DNA of 64,000 bases from Sulfurihydrogenibium azorense Az-Fu1 (GCF_000021545.1 NC_012438.1:1176003-1240002), one strand, 5' to 3'; counted from the first letter of the stretch, positions 52,214-62,437 are shown. Numbers and translations: made by a program. Notes: generated by a model not told the origin, from the sequence alone.

Positions 52214-53809
52214 ATGTTCATGAAAACGATTAAAGGAAAAATTGTATGGAGTTTAATAGTTGGCTCAATTATTGCCTGTATTATCATTACTTTAACAGTA
52301 TATATTGACTTTAAAAAATTACAAAAAGAGTCTTCTTACGATGAGATTTCTTTATTGGCGGAAACAGCATTTAGGTCTCTAAGAATAGCAATGAATACCG
52401 GAAATCCAGAACTTGTTGAATCAGCAGCTGACGAGATAAAAAGAATTGAGGGTATGCATAGTTTTAACGTTCACAAATCTAAGCAAGTTATAGAACTATT
52501 TAGACCAGATGCAAAGTATACAGACGATAAAGATGTTTTAGAAGTTTTTGAAAGTAAAAAAGAAAAGATATTTGAGTTTACACAAAATGGAGTTAGACAT
52601 TTAAGAATCTTAAAACCTGCCATTGCAGAACAGATGTGTTTAAAATGTCATGTTAATGCAAAAGAAGGAGATGTCTTAGGTGTTATAGATATTACCAAAA
52701 GTATGAAGAAAACAGATGAGACTATATCTAACAATTTAAAGACACTTGTTGGTTTGTTTATTATTTTAATTTTAGTTATTATTGTATCTTCTCTAATCTT
52801 TTTAGAATTTTTCTTGTTTAAACCTCTAAATTTATTAACTGAAACAGCAAAAAATATATCTGAAGGAGAAGGAGATTTAACAAAGAGACTAAATATAAAA
52901 AGTAAAGACGAAATAGGAATTGCAGCGTCATACATAGATAAGTTTATAGAAAAAGTTCAAAGTGTACTAATAAACATTAGAAAGAAAGTAGATGATTTAG
53001 TATCGTCTGAAAAAGAAGTTTCAGAAAGTGTAGAAAATATTTCAGAAAAAGTTATAAAACAAAATGAATCTATAGAAGAAGTTAAAAATATGAGTGATTT
53101 TATTAAAGATAAAGCTCTCCAGTCTAAAAATGTTGCACAGGAGACAGAAAAGTTAGCTAATGAAAGTAAAGATAATCTTGAAAAGGTTGAAAAAGAGATA
53201 GATAATCTAATTAAAGATATAAACATTATAAGTGATGAAGAGCAAAACATATCTCAGGAAATTTTAAAATTACAAAATCAAGCTGAAAATATAAAATCAG
53301 TTATGTCATTAATATTAGATATAGCTGAACAAACAAACTTACTTGCACTGAACGCAGCAATAGAAGCAGCAAGGGCAGGAGAGATGGGAAGAGGTTTTGC
53401 AGTCGTTGCAGACGAAGTTAGAAAACTCGCAGAGAAAACCCAAAGTAGTATATCTCAGATAGAAAATGTAATAGGAGATGTTATATCTAAGATATACCAA
53501 ACCAGCGATAGTATGCTTAAAAATTCCAGAGAAATTCAAAATTTAAGTGATGATATATTAAAACTTAAAGAAAACTCTATATTAACAAAAGAGAAAGTAC
53601 TACAAATACTTGAAAGTTCAAAGCAGTCTTTAAACTCTGCTATAGAAATAACAAAAGCAGTAGAAGATATAAGTAAAAAGATTGAAGATATTTCCGAAAA
53701 ATCTTTAGAAACAAAAGAAATAAGTGAAAAGTTACGATACACAACCGAAAAGTTAAACAAAGTCAAAAACGAGATAACTCAGTTGATTATGAAATTTAAA
53801 CTATCATAG
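52214..53809 (+). CDS. Chemoreceptor with periplasmic CxxCH (heme c-type) sensor domain
   Basis: 531 residues. A membrane helix at ~11-30, a periplasmic domain to ~176 containing Cys142-Leu-Lys-Cys145-His146 (a c-type heme attachment motif), a second helix at ~177-201, a HAMP domain, then a long helical signalling domain with the conserved tip [13 protein letters not shown]. The sensor resembles Tll0287-like/heme PAS periplasmic sensors, so redox or ligand sensing is inferred. The start is ATG 52214 or 52220; GGAGG is just upstream. Confidence 0.88.
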   Translation: MFMKTIKGKIVWSLIVGSIIACIIITLTVYIDFKKLQKESSYDEISLLAETAFRSLRIAMNTGNPELVESAADEIKRIEGMHSFNVHKSKQVIELFRPDAKYTDDKDVLEVFESKKEKIFEFTQNGVRHLRILKPAIAEQMCLKCHVNAKEGDVLGVIDITKSMKKTDETISNNLKTLVGLFIILILVIIVSSLIFLEFFLFKPLNLLTETAKNISEGEGDLTKRLNIKSKDEIGIAASYIDKFIEKVQSVLINIRKKVDDLVSSEKEVSESVENISEKVIKQNESIEEVKNMSDFIKDKALQSKNVAQETEKLANESKDNLEKVEKEIDNLIKDINIISDEEQNISQEILKLQNQAENIKSVMSLILDIAEQTNLLALNAAIEAARAGEMGRGFAVVADEVRKLAEKTQSSISQIENVIGDVISKIYQTSDSMLKNSREIQNLSDDILKLKENSILTKEKVLQILESSKQSLNSAIEITKAVEDISKKIEDISEKSLETKEISEKLRYTTEKLNKVKNEITQLIMKFKLS

Positions 53810-53823
53810 ATGGAGGTAAAAAA

Positions 53824-54348
53824 ATGGAAAGACCAACACCAAAACCGGTGGAAATTCAGGTACCACCAGATAGGTTTCTTGTATCGAAAACAGACCTAAA
53901 GGGTATTATTACCTATGCCAACCCTATCTTTTGTGAAATTGCTGGATACTCAGAAGAGGAACTTATCGGAAAACCACACAACATTGTAAGACATCCTGAT
54001 ATGCCAAGAACCGTATTTAAACTTCTGTGGGACACAATTCAAAAAGGGAGTGAAATATTTGCGTATGTAAAGAATATGGCAAAGGATGGCAGTTATTACT
54101 GGGTTTTTGCTCATGTAACGCCAACATTTGACAGTAGTGGGAAAATAGTTGGTTATACTTCTGATAGAAGACCTGTTTTAAATAGGGATATTCTTACAAA
54201 TGTTATAGAACCTCTCTATAGAGAACTAAAAGAGGCTGAAAGTAGAGGGGGATTGGAAGCAGGATTAAGACTTTTAGACGAAAAGTTAAAGCAAATGGGT
54301 AAATCTTATGAAGAGTTCATATTTACAATAACATTTAAGGAGGATTGA
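53824..54348 (+). CDS. Aer-like PAS-domain protein
   Basis: 174 residues. One PAS domain (~20-135) with Ile-Val-Arg-His-Pro-Asp-Met-Pro and Gly-Tyr-Tyr/Tyr-Tyr-Trp-Val type residues as in the FAD-binding PAS of Aer aerotaxis sensors. There is no receptor tip, so it probably signals through the adjacent cytoplasmic receptors. GGAGG precedes it and the following gene. Confidence 0.85.
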   Translation: MERPTPKPVEIQVPPDRFLVSKTDLKGIITYANPIFCEIAGYSEEELIGKPHNIVRHPDMPRTVFKLLWDTIQKGSEIFAYVKNMAKDGSYYWVFAHVTPTFDSSGKIVGYTSDRRPVLNRDILTNVIEPLYRELKEAESRGGLEAGLRLLDEKLKQMGKSYEEFIFTITFKED

Positions 54349-54350
54349 GG

Positions 54351-55805
54351 ATGAAAGAGTATAACAAACCATCTTCACTGACAATAGTACAGTATGCTAA
54401 CATGGTATCCATAGGTATATTTTCTTTTGCACTTGTTATAGAGGTTTATAAACACGGCTTTGATTTGATAAGAGTATTAAACATTATTAACTTTATAACA
54501 GCTTGGATAATCTTTGTAAACATTAGAAAAGTTCAAGGTTTTATAAAGAGGATATCTTACGTTCTAACAGAGGCAGAAAAAGGTAATCTTGAACCAAGGT
54601 TAATAAAAGAAAAAGAAAAAGGAGAGCTTTTAAAACTTGCCCATGATATAAACTACCTCTTAGACCAAGTTGATGTGTTTATAAGAGAGTTAAAAACACC
54701 AATAGAGTATGCTTCCCATAAAAAATATTGGAGAAAACCTGTAGATTTTGGGTTTACTGGAACGTTTAAGGCTGTTATGATTTCTTTGAAAAAACCTTTA
54801 AAAGCTATAGAGGAAAATGACAGATTTATAGAGAAGACACTTATGATTGAAGAGATGAGCAAATTAGGTGGTGGAATATCTGCAAATCCACAGATGATAC
54901 ATAGAGATTTAGACAGGATTGTGCAAGAAATACAAACTATAAAAAATGAAAGCATTAAAACCAAAGAAGTATCCGAAGAAGGTTTAAAAAAGATAGAAGA
55001 GATAGTACAGCATTTAAACCAAATTATAGACTCAATAAAACAGTCTTCTGAAGTTGTACTTAACCTTACAGGAAAAATATCTGATATTTCAGAAGTGGTT
55101 AACCTTATTAGAGAGATTGCGGACCAGACAAACTTACTTGCTTTAAATGCAGCGATAGAAGCAGCAAGGGCAGGAGAGATGGGAAGAGGGTTTGCAGTTG
55201 TTGCAGATGAGGTTAGAAAACTTGCAGAAAAAACACAAAAAGCAACTGAAGAGATAACAATGTCTATTACTCAGCTTCAAGCACAGAGTAAAGATGTGGC
55301 ACAAGAAACAGAGAAGATGGTAGATATGGCTAAGAATTCTATTGAAGAGATTAAATCGTTTAAAGAAGTAGCAAAAGCATTCCAAAGACAAGCAGACACA
55401 GTAAACAGATTAGCTATTTACATCTCAGATATAGCATACCTTTCTGCAAGAAAGTTAGACCACATAATATTTAAAAACAACACATACTTATCAGTATCTC
55501 AGGAAAAAATGGTCTTTAAGTTTACAGACCATCACAGCTGCAGATTCGGAAAGTGGTATTATTCACAAGAATCAGAAGAGTTTAAAAACTTCCCTACTTT
55601 CAAACAGATAGAACAGTATCACGCAGACTTCCATCAAACACTTTACCCTCTTATACAGCTTATAGAGAGAGGAGAAGACATTGTAAAACATAAACAGTTT
55701 ATATTTGACCACCTTCAAAGAGCTGAAGATGAATCTATAGAACTATTTAACTTGATAGATAAACTGGTAGAAGAAAGAAAACAACATCTATTTAAGGAGG
55801 TTTAG
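54351..55805 (+). CDS. Chemoreceptor with C-terminal zinc-binding (CZB) domain
   Basis: About 484 residues from ATG 54351 (GGAGG 7 nt upstream; a TTG at 54345 is too close). Two weak membrane helices (~20-60), a short linker, a signalling tip with the canonical Asn-Ala-Ala-Ile-Glu-Ala-Ala-Arg motif, and a CZB domain near the end with [10 protein letters not shown] plus later His residues that bind zinc. It is likely the partner of the PAS protein upstream. Confidence 0.9.
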   Translation: MKEYNKPSSLTIVQYANMVSIGIFSFALVIEVYKHGFDLIRVLNIINFITAWIIFVNIRKVQGFIKRISYVLTEAEKGNLEPRLIKEKEKGELLKLAHDINYLLDQVDVFIRELKTPIEYASHKKYWRKPVDFGFTGTFKAVMISLKKPLKAIEENDRFIEKTLMIEEMSKLGGGISANPQMIHRDLDRIVQEIQTIKNESIKTKEVSEEGLKKIEEIVQHLNQIIDSIKQSSEVVLNLTGKISDISEVVNLIREIADQTNLLALNAAIEAARAGEMGRGFAVVADEVRKLAEKTQKATEEITMSITQLQAQSKDVAQETEKMVDMAKNSIEEIKSFKEVAKAFQRQADTVNRLAIYISDIAYLSARKLDHIIFKNNTYLSVSQEKMVFKFTDHHSCRFGKWYYSQESEEFKNFPTFKQIEQYHADFHQTLYPLIQLIERGEDIVKHKQFIFDHLQRAEDESIELFNLIDKLVEERKQHLFKEV

Positions 55806-55807
55806 AC

Positions 55808-57313
55808 ATGGGTTTATTTGGTGGAAGCAACAGAGAAGAAGTTGAAAGGCTCAAGCAGGAAATCGCAAGACTTGAAAGTCAGCTTCAAGAAAAGGAAAGG
55901 TCATTACAGCAGTTAACCAAACTCAAAGAAGAGTTAGATGTTTACAAAAAAGCACTTGACAATCTTACAGAAGAAGCGGTTATCCTTGCTACAACAGACT
56001 TTAAAGAAGGTAAAGCAGGAAACGATATTGTTTATCTAAACAGGAGAGCAAAAGAGATAGTAGATGCTTTATCACCTGATTTGAGAAGTATAGCAGGTAT
56101 GGAGATAAACTCTTCAAACATACTTGGAAAATCTATACATATTTTCCACAAAAATCCAGACAGGATAAAACAGCTCCTTAAAGATTTAAAACCGGGTGAG
56201 ATAAAGAAAAATGCAGATATACAAGTAGGAAACACAATTTTAGAATCTAATAGGACAACTATAACCGACGAGAAAGGAAACATCATTTACTACCAAACCA
56301 TTATGAAAGACGTAACTTACAGTAGATTTGTAGAAAGCGAGGTTTTAACATCTCTTGCTGAAACTGTAGCTATGAGTGCGTATAATGCATCAGTAGGAAC
56401 GGCATATCAGATTTTATTAGACGTTTATATAGACGACAACTTAAAGTCTGTTTTAGGGCAAACTATAGAGATATCAAAACAGGTAGAAAAAGTTAAAGAT
56501 AAAGCCGATTTTACCCAAAACAAAATAAAGGAGTCTGAGAGTGTTTTAGGTTTGATACTTGAAATATCAGAACAAACAAACCTTCTTTCTCTAAACGCAG
56601 CGATAGAAGCTGCAAGAGCAGGAGAGATGGGAAGAGGGTTTGCAGTAGTTGCAGATGAGGTTAGAAAACTTGCAGAAAGAACAGGAAAAAGCACAGAGGA
56701 AGTAAGAAAGATTATATCTTCTGTTATAAACGAAGTAGGATCAATGACAAGGGATGTAGATAACTCAGTTAAAGCCATAATATCAAACGCCAAAGACTTT
56801 GAATCTTCATTTGAAGAGATAAACAGTCTTACAGAAAAATCGGAAAAAGCATCCTTTGAAACATTTGAAAGGTTAGTAAACAACTTTGACATTTTAAGAC
56901 AACTTGCTCAAAAAACTACCTCTGAAAACTTAAAACTTTACATAAATCTTCTTGATAGAATATTAGACGACGCAAAATTTATGATTAACATAATAAAAGC
57001 TATAAAAAACAGAACTTATGTAGAAACTCAATCCCACAGAGAGTGTGCTTTGGGTAAGTGGTATTACTCTGTAGGTGTTAGCGATGTTAAAATGTGTGGA
57101 TTGGATGGGGAAAGATACTTTAGGGATTTAGAAACACCTCACGAAAAATATCATAATATAGCAAGGGAAGCAATGGAGTTTTTAAGACAAGGCAAGTATA
57201 AAGAGATGGTAGAGAAAGGTTTTGAAATGGTAGAATTTTCTAAACATATAATACAGGATATATTAAAGTTAGCCAAATCTTGTATTCAAGTAAACGGAGG
57301 TAGAGAGTTATGA
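55808..57313 (+). CDS. Cytoplasmic chemoreceptor with PAS-like and CZB domains
   Basis: 501 residues without a membrane segment. An N-terminal coiled coil (~8-45), a PAS-like region (~45-170), a signalling domain with [11 protein letters not shown], and a C-terminal CZB with [10 protein letters not shown]. It ends in an ATGA overlap with the mini-receptor. Confidence 0.88.
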   Translation: MGLFGGSNREEVERLKQEIARLESQLQEKERSLQQLTKLKEELDVYKKALDNLTEEAVILATTDFKEGKAGNDIVYLNRRAKEIVDALSPDLRSIAGMEINSSNILGKSIHIFHKNPDRIKQLLKDLKPGEIKKNADIQVGNTILESNRTTITDEKGNIIYYQTIMKDVTYSRFVESEVLTSLAETVAMSAYNASVGTAYQILLDVYIDDNLKSVLGQTIEISKQVEKVKDKADFTQNKIKESESVLGLILEISEQTNLLSLNAAIEAARAGEMGRGFAVVADEVRKLAERTGKSTEEVRKIISSVINEVGSMTRDVDNSVKAIISNAKDFESSFEEINSLTEKSEKASFETFERLVNNFDILRQLAQKTTSENLKLYINLLDRILDDAKFMINIIKAIKNRTYVETQSHRECALGKWYYSVGVSDVKMCGLDGERYFRDLETPHEKYHNIAREAMEFLRQGKYKEMVEKGFEMVEFSKHIIQDILKLAKSCIQVNGGREL

Positions 57314-57582
57314 AACATATAGAAAAGATAAATGAAATAAAAAAGATGGTAGAAAATATAAAAAAGATTGCAAAACAGAGTAATCTCTTGGCTTTAAACG
57401 CTGCTATTGAAGCTGCAAGGGTAGGAGAGATGGGGAAAGGTTTCTCGGTAGTTGCAGGAGAGTTTAGGAAGTTAGCTGATGACACTAACAAGATAGCAGC
57501 TGAAATAGGCATAATCGTAAACGAACTTCAACAAGAGTTAGAGAAGTTAGAGGAAAAGTGTAAGGAAAAGGATAACATTTAA
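57310..57582 (+). CDS. 90-residue mini-chemoreceptor (signalling tip only)
   Basis: Starts with ATG overlapping the previous stop (ATGA). It is nothing but the hairpin tip of a chemoreceptor: [14 protein letters not shown], Gly-Glu-Met-Gly-Lys-Gly-Phe and a coiled-coil tail. It has no sensor or membrane part. It may dimerise with or modulate neighbouring receptors, or be a relic kept by coupling. No stop or frameshift is seen inside it. Confidence 0.8.
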   Translation: MKHIEKINEIKKMVENIKKIAKQSNLLALNAAIEAARVGEMGKGFSVVAGEFRKLADDTNKIAAEIGIIVNELQQELEKLEEKCKEKDNI

Positions 57583-57597
57583 TTGGAGGGATTTAAT

Positions 57598-58545
57598 ATG
57601 AGTGATAACTACGGACTTCCGGATATACTAAAAACCGGACAGAATGAACTTGAGATAATAGACTTTAGAATATACGAAGATAGAGAAGAAGGACTATACG
57701 AGTGGATATTAGGAGTTAATGTAGCCAAAGTAAGAGAAGTTTTGAGGACTCCAACATTAACAAAGATTCCAAATATGCCATCTCAGGTAGAAGGTATGGC
57801 AGAGATAAGGGGAGAACTTATACCTGTTATCAGCCTTGCAAAATGGATGAACATTCACGAACCACCAGAAAGAAAAAGGTACCTACTTTTTATGGAATTC
57901 CTAAGGGAGAAAGTAGGAGTTATCATACACAGAGCCAACAGAATAAGAAGAATATCTTGGAAGGACATAAAAAAAGCACCTGAAGTCGTTAATCAAAGAT
58001 TAAATGGAAGGATTACAGGTGTAGTAGAAGTAGAAGATGGACTTTTGCTTATCCTTGACTTTGAAGGAATACTAAACGATATGAACTTACTTTACGTATT
58101 TAATGTACCTACTGAGTCAGAAAAAAAAGAAGCAAAAAAAAAGTTAAGAATACTTGTAGCAGAAGACTCTGCAGTAGCAAGAAAGATAATAAAAGACATT
58201 TTAGAGTCTGCAGGACACGAAGTTATACTTACAGAAAGTGGAAAGCAGGCGTGGGAAAAACTACAAGAGATTTACAACGAAGCTTCTGCGTACGGTAAAA
58301 GCGTTAGAGATTACATAGATTTAGTACTGACAGACATTGAGATGCCAGAGATGGATGGTCTTACATTGACAAATTTAATAAAAAACACTCCCGGATTTTT
58401 AAACCTACCTGTAATAGTAAACACAACACTTTCTGATGAAGCGAACCAACAAAAAGCAAAAAGCGTAGGAGCGGATGATTACTTAGTAAAGTTTGATGTA
58501 AAACATTTAATTGAACTGATAGAAAAGTATGGAGGTGGGCAATGA
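57598..58545 (+). CDS. cheV: Chemotaxis coupling protein CheV
   Basis: About 315 residues from ATG 57598 (GGAGG 8 nt upstream; a frame-equivalent TTG at 57583 overlaps that site). An N-terminal CheW-like domain (~15-170, Gly-Met-Ala-Glu-Ile-Arg-Gly-Glu-Leu-Ile-Pro-Val-Ile) and a C-terminal receiver domain (~180-315) with Asp in Val-Leu-Thr-Asp-Ile-Glu-Met-Pro. It contains runs of eight and nine A near 58121-58142 and is intact. It overlaps cheA by 4 bp. Confidence 0.93.
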   Translation: MSDNYGLPDILKTGQNELEIIDFRIYEDREEGLYEWILGVNVAKVREVLRTPTLTKIPNMPSQVEGMAEIRGELIPVISLAKWMNIHEPPERKRYLLFMEFLREKVGVIIHRANRIRRISWKDIKKAPEVVNQRLNGRITGVVEVEDGLLLILDFEGILNDMNLLYVFNVPTESEKKEAKKKLRILVAEDSAVARKIIKDILESAGHEVILTESGKQAWEKLQEIYNEASAYGKSVRDYIDLVLTDIEMPEMDGLTLTNLIKNTPGFLNLPVIVNTTLSDEANQQKAKSVGADDYLVKFDVKHLIELIEKYGGGQ

Positions 58546-59345
58546 TTCCTGATGAACTCAGAGAAATTTTTGAAGAGTTTGTAGTTGAAGCATCAGACCA
58601 CTTAGAAAATTTAGAAGCAGCACTACTAAGCCTTGAGAAAGATGCCGAGAATCAAGATTTAATAAACTCAGCCTTTAGAAGTATGCATACTCTTAAAGGT
58701 GGAGCTGGTTTTTTAGGGTTAACAAAAATAGTAGAAGTTGCCCACAAAGCAGAAGATATACTTGGAAAAGTAAAAGAGGGGAAATTAAAGATTAACTCAG
58801 AAATTCTTGACGTTTTACTTAAAGCCGTTGATTACATTAAAAACGCTATAAAAGACTATCAATCTGGAGAAGAACCGGAAGAACCTACAGATATTATAGA
58901 AAATCTTACTGAAATACTAGAAGGTAAACCAAAACACTCTCCATCTCAAGACAAAGAAGAGATAACCTTAGATAGACTGTTAGATAAGTATGGACTATCA
59001 CACTTAAAAGGACTTACTATAGAAGAAATACTTGAAGAGTTAGTTTTAATGCCACCAAACAAAAGACCTAAAGAGATAGTAGATTACATAGAAAATATAA
59101 TAAACGGTAAAACTGAAGCAAAACCTGTACCTACAGATATAATCCAAAAAGTAGAAGAAGAAACAGCTCAGAAGATGTTAGAAGCTATAGAAGAAGATAT
59201 AATTAAGAAAGATTTAGAAACACCAACAGTAGAAGAAAATAACGTAGAAGAGACAAAGATAGAAGAAACTAAAAAGGAAGATAAAAAACCACAGAAACAG
59301 CAGAAAAAAGATGAAGAAGAGAGAGTTTTAAGAATAGACGTTTAA
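58542..59345 (+). CDS. cheA: CheA N-terminal part (P1 phosphotransfer domain)
   Basis: 267 residues: the HPt domain with His49 in Arg-Ser-Met-His-Thr-Leu-Lys-Gly-Gly-Ala-Gly, a linker with a short repeat region, and a Glu/Lys-rich tail. It ends at an in-frame TAA (59343-59345) where homologues continue with a Glu before Lys-Ile-Glu-Asn-Leu-Met-Asn-Leu. Read together with the next entry it is one CheA. On its own it is a phosphotransfer domain without kinase. Confidence 0.85.
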   Translation: MIPDELREIFEEFVVEASDHLENLEAALLSLEKDAENQDLINSAFRSMHTLKGGAGFLGLTKIVEVAHKAEDILGKVKEGKLKINSEILDVLLKAVDYIKNAIKDYQSGEEPEEPTDIIENLTEILEGKPKHSPSQDKEEITLDRLLDKYGLSHLKGLTIEEILEELVLMPPNKRPKEIVDYIENIINGKTEAKPVPTDIIQKVEEETAQKMLEAIEEDIIKKDLETPTVEENNVEETKIEETKKEDKKPQKQQKKDEEERVLRIDV

Positions 59346-59360
59346 AAGATAGAAAACCTT

Positions 59361-60503
59361 ATGAACCTTGTAGGAGAGTTAGTTTTAGACAGAAACAGAC
59401 TTTTAAGAAGTGTGCAGGAACTGACACAAAACATGACTTCAAACAAGTACATAGAAGAGATAGAATCAGTTGCATCATCTATAGACAAGATAGTAGGAGA
59501 TTTACAACTTGCAGTTATGAAAACCCGTATGCAACCAGTTAAAAGACTTTTCCAAAAGTTTACCAGAGTAGTAAGAGACCTTTCAAAGTTAGTTGGAAAA
59601 GAGGTAAACCTTATAATAGAAGGTGAAGACACAGAAATGGATAAATCTATCCTTGAAAGATTAGAAGAACCTTTAGTTCATCTTATAAGAAACGCTTTAG
59701 ACCATGGATTAGAAACTCCTGAAGAAAGAAAGAGACTTGGAAAACCACCTATCGGTAAATTGGTACTAAGAGCATACTATCAAGGAGATAGGGTTTATCT
59801 TGAAGTAGAAGATAATGGAAGAGGAATAGATCCAGCCAAAGTAGCTCAAAAAGCCATAGAAAAAGGAATAATAACAAAAGAACAACTGGAAAAGATGACA
59901 GAAAAAGAGATATTGCAACTTGTTTTCTTACCGGGCTTTTCAACTAAAGACAAAGTATCAGAGATATCCGGACGTGGTGTAGGAATGGATGCTGTAATGA
60001 ATACAGTTATAAACTTTAGAGGAACCATAGATATATGGAGTGAGAAAGGTAAGGGAACTAAGATATCTATGGCATTCCCATTAACAGTTGGAATAATAAG
60101 GTCTCTGCTTGTGTCTGTAAGTGGAAGAAGGTTTGCTATACCTATATTCTTAGTGACAGAAATTATTTCTGTGGAAAATGCAACAATAAAAACATTATCA
60201 GGAAAGCAGGTTTTACTCTTAAGAGAAAAAGCTTTACCACTTATAAACATATACGATATGTTAAAAGTCCCTCCATGTAAAACAGGATATATAATAGTAT
60301 GTCTAATTGGTAATCAAAGGGTGGCATTTACAGTAGAAGACCTTTTTGGAGATGAAGAGATAGTTGTAAAACCACTTGGGAAAATATTTGGAGATTTACA
60401 CGGCATATCAGGAGCTACTATAACAGGAGATGGTAAAATCGTTTTAATACTTGATTTGGTAGAACTTCTCAAGAATATAAATAGTAACGCTTTAAAAGTT
60501 TAG
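59361..60503 (+). CDS. cheA: CheA C-terminal part (dimerisation, kinase and CheW-like domains)
   Basis: Same frame as the N-terminal part, 15 nt beyond its TAA. It begins Met-Asn-Leu-Val-Gly-Glu-Leu-Val (P3 dimerisation helix), followed by the ATPase (N-box Leu-Ile-Arg-Asn-Ala-Leu-Asp-His-Gly; G1 Asp-Asn-Gly-Arg-Gly-Ile; G2 Gly-Arg-Gly-Val-Gly-Met) and a CheW-like P5 domain. No strong ribosome site precedes ATG 59361, so production would need readthrough or reinitiation. It could phosphorylate the separate HPt in trans if made. Confidence 0.85.
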   Translation: MNLVGELVLDRNRLLRSVQELTQNMTSNKYIEEIESVASSIDKIVGDLQLAVMKTRMQPVKRLFQKFTRVVRDLSKLVGKEVNLIIEGEDTEMDKSILERLEEPLVHLIRNALDHGLETPEERKRLGKPPIGKLVLRAYYQGDRVYLEVEDNGRGIDPAKVAQKAIEKGIITKEQLEKMTEKEILQLVFLPGFSTKDKVSEISGRGVGMDAVMNTVINFRGTIDIWSEKGKGTKISMAFPLTVGIIRSLLVSVSGRRFAIPIFLVTEIISVENATIKTLSGKQVLLLREKALPLINIYDMLKVPPCKTGYIIVCLIGNQRVAFTVEDLFGDEEIVVKPLGKIFGDLHGISGATITGDGKIVLILDLVELLKNINSNALKV

Positions 60504-60514
60504 GGGGGTAAGCT

Positions 60515-60988
60515 ATGAGTTTAGTTTTGTCATCTCAAAAAAAGCCAATAATATACGGACAAGATACATCTAAAATTTTAGAGTTCTTGGGGGTATACTT
60601 AGAAGATGAGTTTATAGGCATATCCCTCAAAAACGTTTTGGAGATATCCAAAATCTTAGAAATATTTCCCGTCCCACTAACTCAACACTATATAAAAGGT
60701 GTGATAAATCTTAGAGGTGAGATACTTCCTGTTGTGTCAGTGAAAGAGATGGTAGGGGTAAAAGAGACTAAAGAACCAACACGGCTTATAGTGTTAGAAA
60801 CAAACTTAGGTAAGTTGGCAATCCTTGTAGACTCTGTTTACGGTGTAATAAAAATCCCAGAAGATAACTTAGAGCCAAACCCAATGACAAGTATATACAG
60901 TGATTACCTTTCAAATGTAGCTTTAACACCAAAAGGATTTATAAGTATAATAGATTTAGACAAACTTTTTCCTGCAAGGGAAGAGTAA
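60515..60988 (+). CDS. cheW: Chemotaxis coupling protein CheW
   Basis: 157 residues of CheW fold; Tyr-Ile-Lys-Gly-Val-Ile-Asn-Leu-Arg-Gly-Glu-Ile-Leu-Pro-Val-Val matches the conserved receptor-contact region. The GGGGGT ribosome site is 8 nt from the ATG. It links receptors to CheA. Confidence 0.93.
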   Translation: MSLVLSSQKKPIIYGQDTSKILEFLGVYLEDEFIGISLKNVLEISKILEIFPVPLTQHYIKGVINLRGEILPVVSVKEMVGVKETKEPTRLIVLETNLGKLAILVDSVYGVIKIPEDNLEPNPMTSIYSDYLSNVALTPKGFISIIDLDKLFPAREE

Positions 60989-60995
60989 AGGGTAA

Positions 60996-61469
60996 ATGTT
61001 TATAGTGAAAATTATGGAATTTATAAACAGTAAAAGAATGGATTTATTTCAAAGTTTGTTTTTTAACCTTTATGAGAAGTATAACGGAGACGCAGACCAC
61101 TTTGTAGAAGAATGGTTTAGAAGGTATACTTATGCAACACTAAAAACATACTTTAAAGAGGATTTGTTTAGAAACGATTTAGACGAGTTTTTTAATAAAA
61201 ATAAAAATGTTATAAAGGCTTACGTAAAGGCTTACTGGAGTTTTTGCAATGACCCAAACGCAAGGCCACACCATATAAAAGTTGCGATGGATTTCTTTGG
61301 AATAAAAGAACTTTCAGAAAAAGAGCTTAAGGAAAAGTTCAGAGAAATGGTGAAGTTGTACCATCCTGACATCCATCCGAACAAAAAAGAAGCAACGTTA
61401 AAAATGATGGAAATAAACCATCACTACCAGATTTTAAAAGCATTTTTAGAAAAGTACGGAGGAGAGTAA
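60996..61469 (+). CDS. J-domain protein in the chemotaxis cluster
   Basis: 157 residues. The C-terminal ~60 residues are a J-domain with Tyr-His-Pro-Asp-Ile-His-Pro (HPD motif) after a basic helix. The N-terminal ~95 residues are helical and unknown. It lies between cheW and cheZ, overlapping the cheZ start by 1 bp, so a DnaK-linked role in the chemotaxis or flagellar apparatus is possible but unproven. Confidence 0.8.
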   Translation: MFIVKIMEFINSKRMDLFQSLFFNLYEKYNGDADHFVEEWFRRYTYATLKTYFKEDLFRNDLDEFFNKNKNVIKAYVKAYWSFCNDPNARPHHIKVAMDFFGIKELSEKELKEKFREMVKLYHPDIHPNKKEATLKMMEINHHYQILKAFLEKYGGE

Positions 61470-62026
61470 TGGAAGACCTAAAGACTGTTATAAAGAGCAT
61501 ACTTGAGGAGGTAAAGATACTTGAAGAGAAGATAGAAGAAACTGCAAAAGTTGCCACACACACAACAAAAGTCATAACACCTACAGCTACAGAAAGTCTT
61601 AGAGAAGTGATAAAATTCAGTGAAGAGAGTGCAAACAACATTATACAGCAGATAGACAAAGTAGAAGAAAACTGTAAAGTAATAGACAAAACAGTAGATG
61701 AATTGTTAAATCTAAATCCTGTAAGTACAATCAAAGAAAAGTTAAGTTTAATAAAAGAAAAAAATAAAGATAACATGAATATACTAATAAAAGTTTATGA
61801 ATTGTTTTCTTTTCAAGACCTTATGGCACAACAGATAAAAGAAGTTATAAATATACTTGAAGAAACAAAGAAAAATCTATTAAAATTTGCAGCTACATCT
61901 ATAGAAATGTCTTCTTTATCAGAAGAAGATAAGAAAAAAGCAGTTGGAAAAGTTCACGAGTTTATCACTGGAGATAGAATTAACCAACAAGACGTAGACA
62001 AACTTTTAGAAGAATTAGGATTATAA
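61469..62026 (+). CDS. CheZ-like CheY phosphatase
   Basis: 185 residues, a long helical hairpin. Ser-Phe-Gln-Asp-Leu-Met-Ala-Gln-Gln-Ile is the CheZ active-site region, and the last residues Asn-Gln-Gln-Asp-Val-Asp-Lys-Leu-Leu-Glu-Glu-Leu-Gly-Leu match the C-terminal CheY-binding peptide of CheZ. It would speed loss of phosphate from CheY. cheY follows 14 bp later. Confidence 0.85.
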   Translation: MEDLKTVIKSILEEVKILEEKIEETAKVATHTTKVITPTATESLREVIKFSEESANNIIQQIDKVEENCKVIDKTVDELLNLNPVSTIKEKLSLIKEKNKDNMNILIKVYELFSFQDLMAQQIKEVINILEETKKNLLKFAATSIEMSSLSEEDKKKAVGKVHEFITGDRINQQDVDKLLEELGL

Positions 62027-62040
62027 AGGAGGTTAACGAA

Positions 62041-62433
62041 ATGGGATTTCCTTCAGATGCTAAAATTTTAACAGTAGACGATATGGCTACAATGAGAAAG
62101 ATAATAAAAAGTCTTTTAACACAACTGGGATATACAAACGTTGATGAAGCTGAAAACGGAAAAGAGGCTTTAGCAAAGTTAAAACAACAAAAATACGACT
62201 TAGTTTTATTAGACTGGAATATGCCAGAGATGGATGGAATCACATTACTACAAGAAATAAAAAAAGACCCAGATTTGAAAAATATACCGGTTATAATGGT
62301 TACAGCTGAGGCAAAAAAAGAAAATGTATTACAAGCTATACAAACTGGAGCCAATAATTACATTGTTAAGCCTTTCACAGCTGAAACTTTAAAAGAAAAA
62401 ATGGATAAAGTTTGGGCACAACTACAGGGTTAA
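62041..62433 (+). CDS. cheY: Chemotaxis response regulator CheY
   Basis: 130 residues, single receiver domain. Acid pair Asp-Asp at ~13-14, phospho-acceptor Asp58 in Val-Leu-Leu-Asp-Trp-Asn-Met-Pro, Thr in Val-Thr-Ala-Glu and Lys in Val-Lys-Pro-Phe. Phosphorylated by CheA it binds the motor switch. GGAGG precedes the ATG. Confidence 0.96.
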   Translation: MGFPSDAKILTVDDMATMRKIIKSLLTQLGYTNVDEAENGKEALAKLKQQKYDLVLLDWNMPEMDGITLLQEIKKDPDLKNIPVIMVTAEAKKENVLQAIQTGANNYIVKPFTAETLKEKMDKVWAQLQG

Positions 62434-62437
62434 TAAA

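Noticed and set aside
53345-57450. Repeated nucleotide blocks in four genes as a mobile repeat.
   Set aside because: They are the conserved chemoreceptor tip in four receptors, explained by the protein family.
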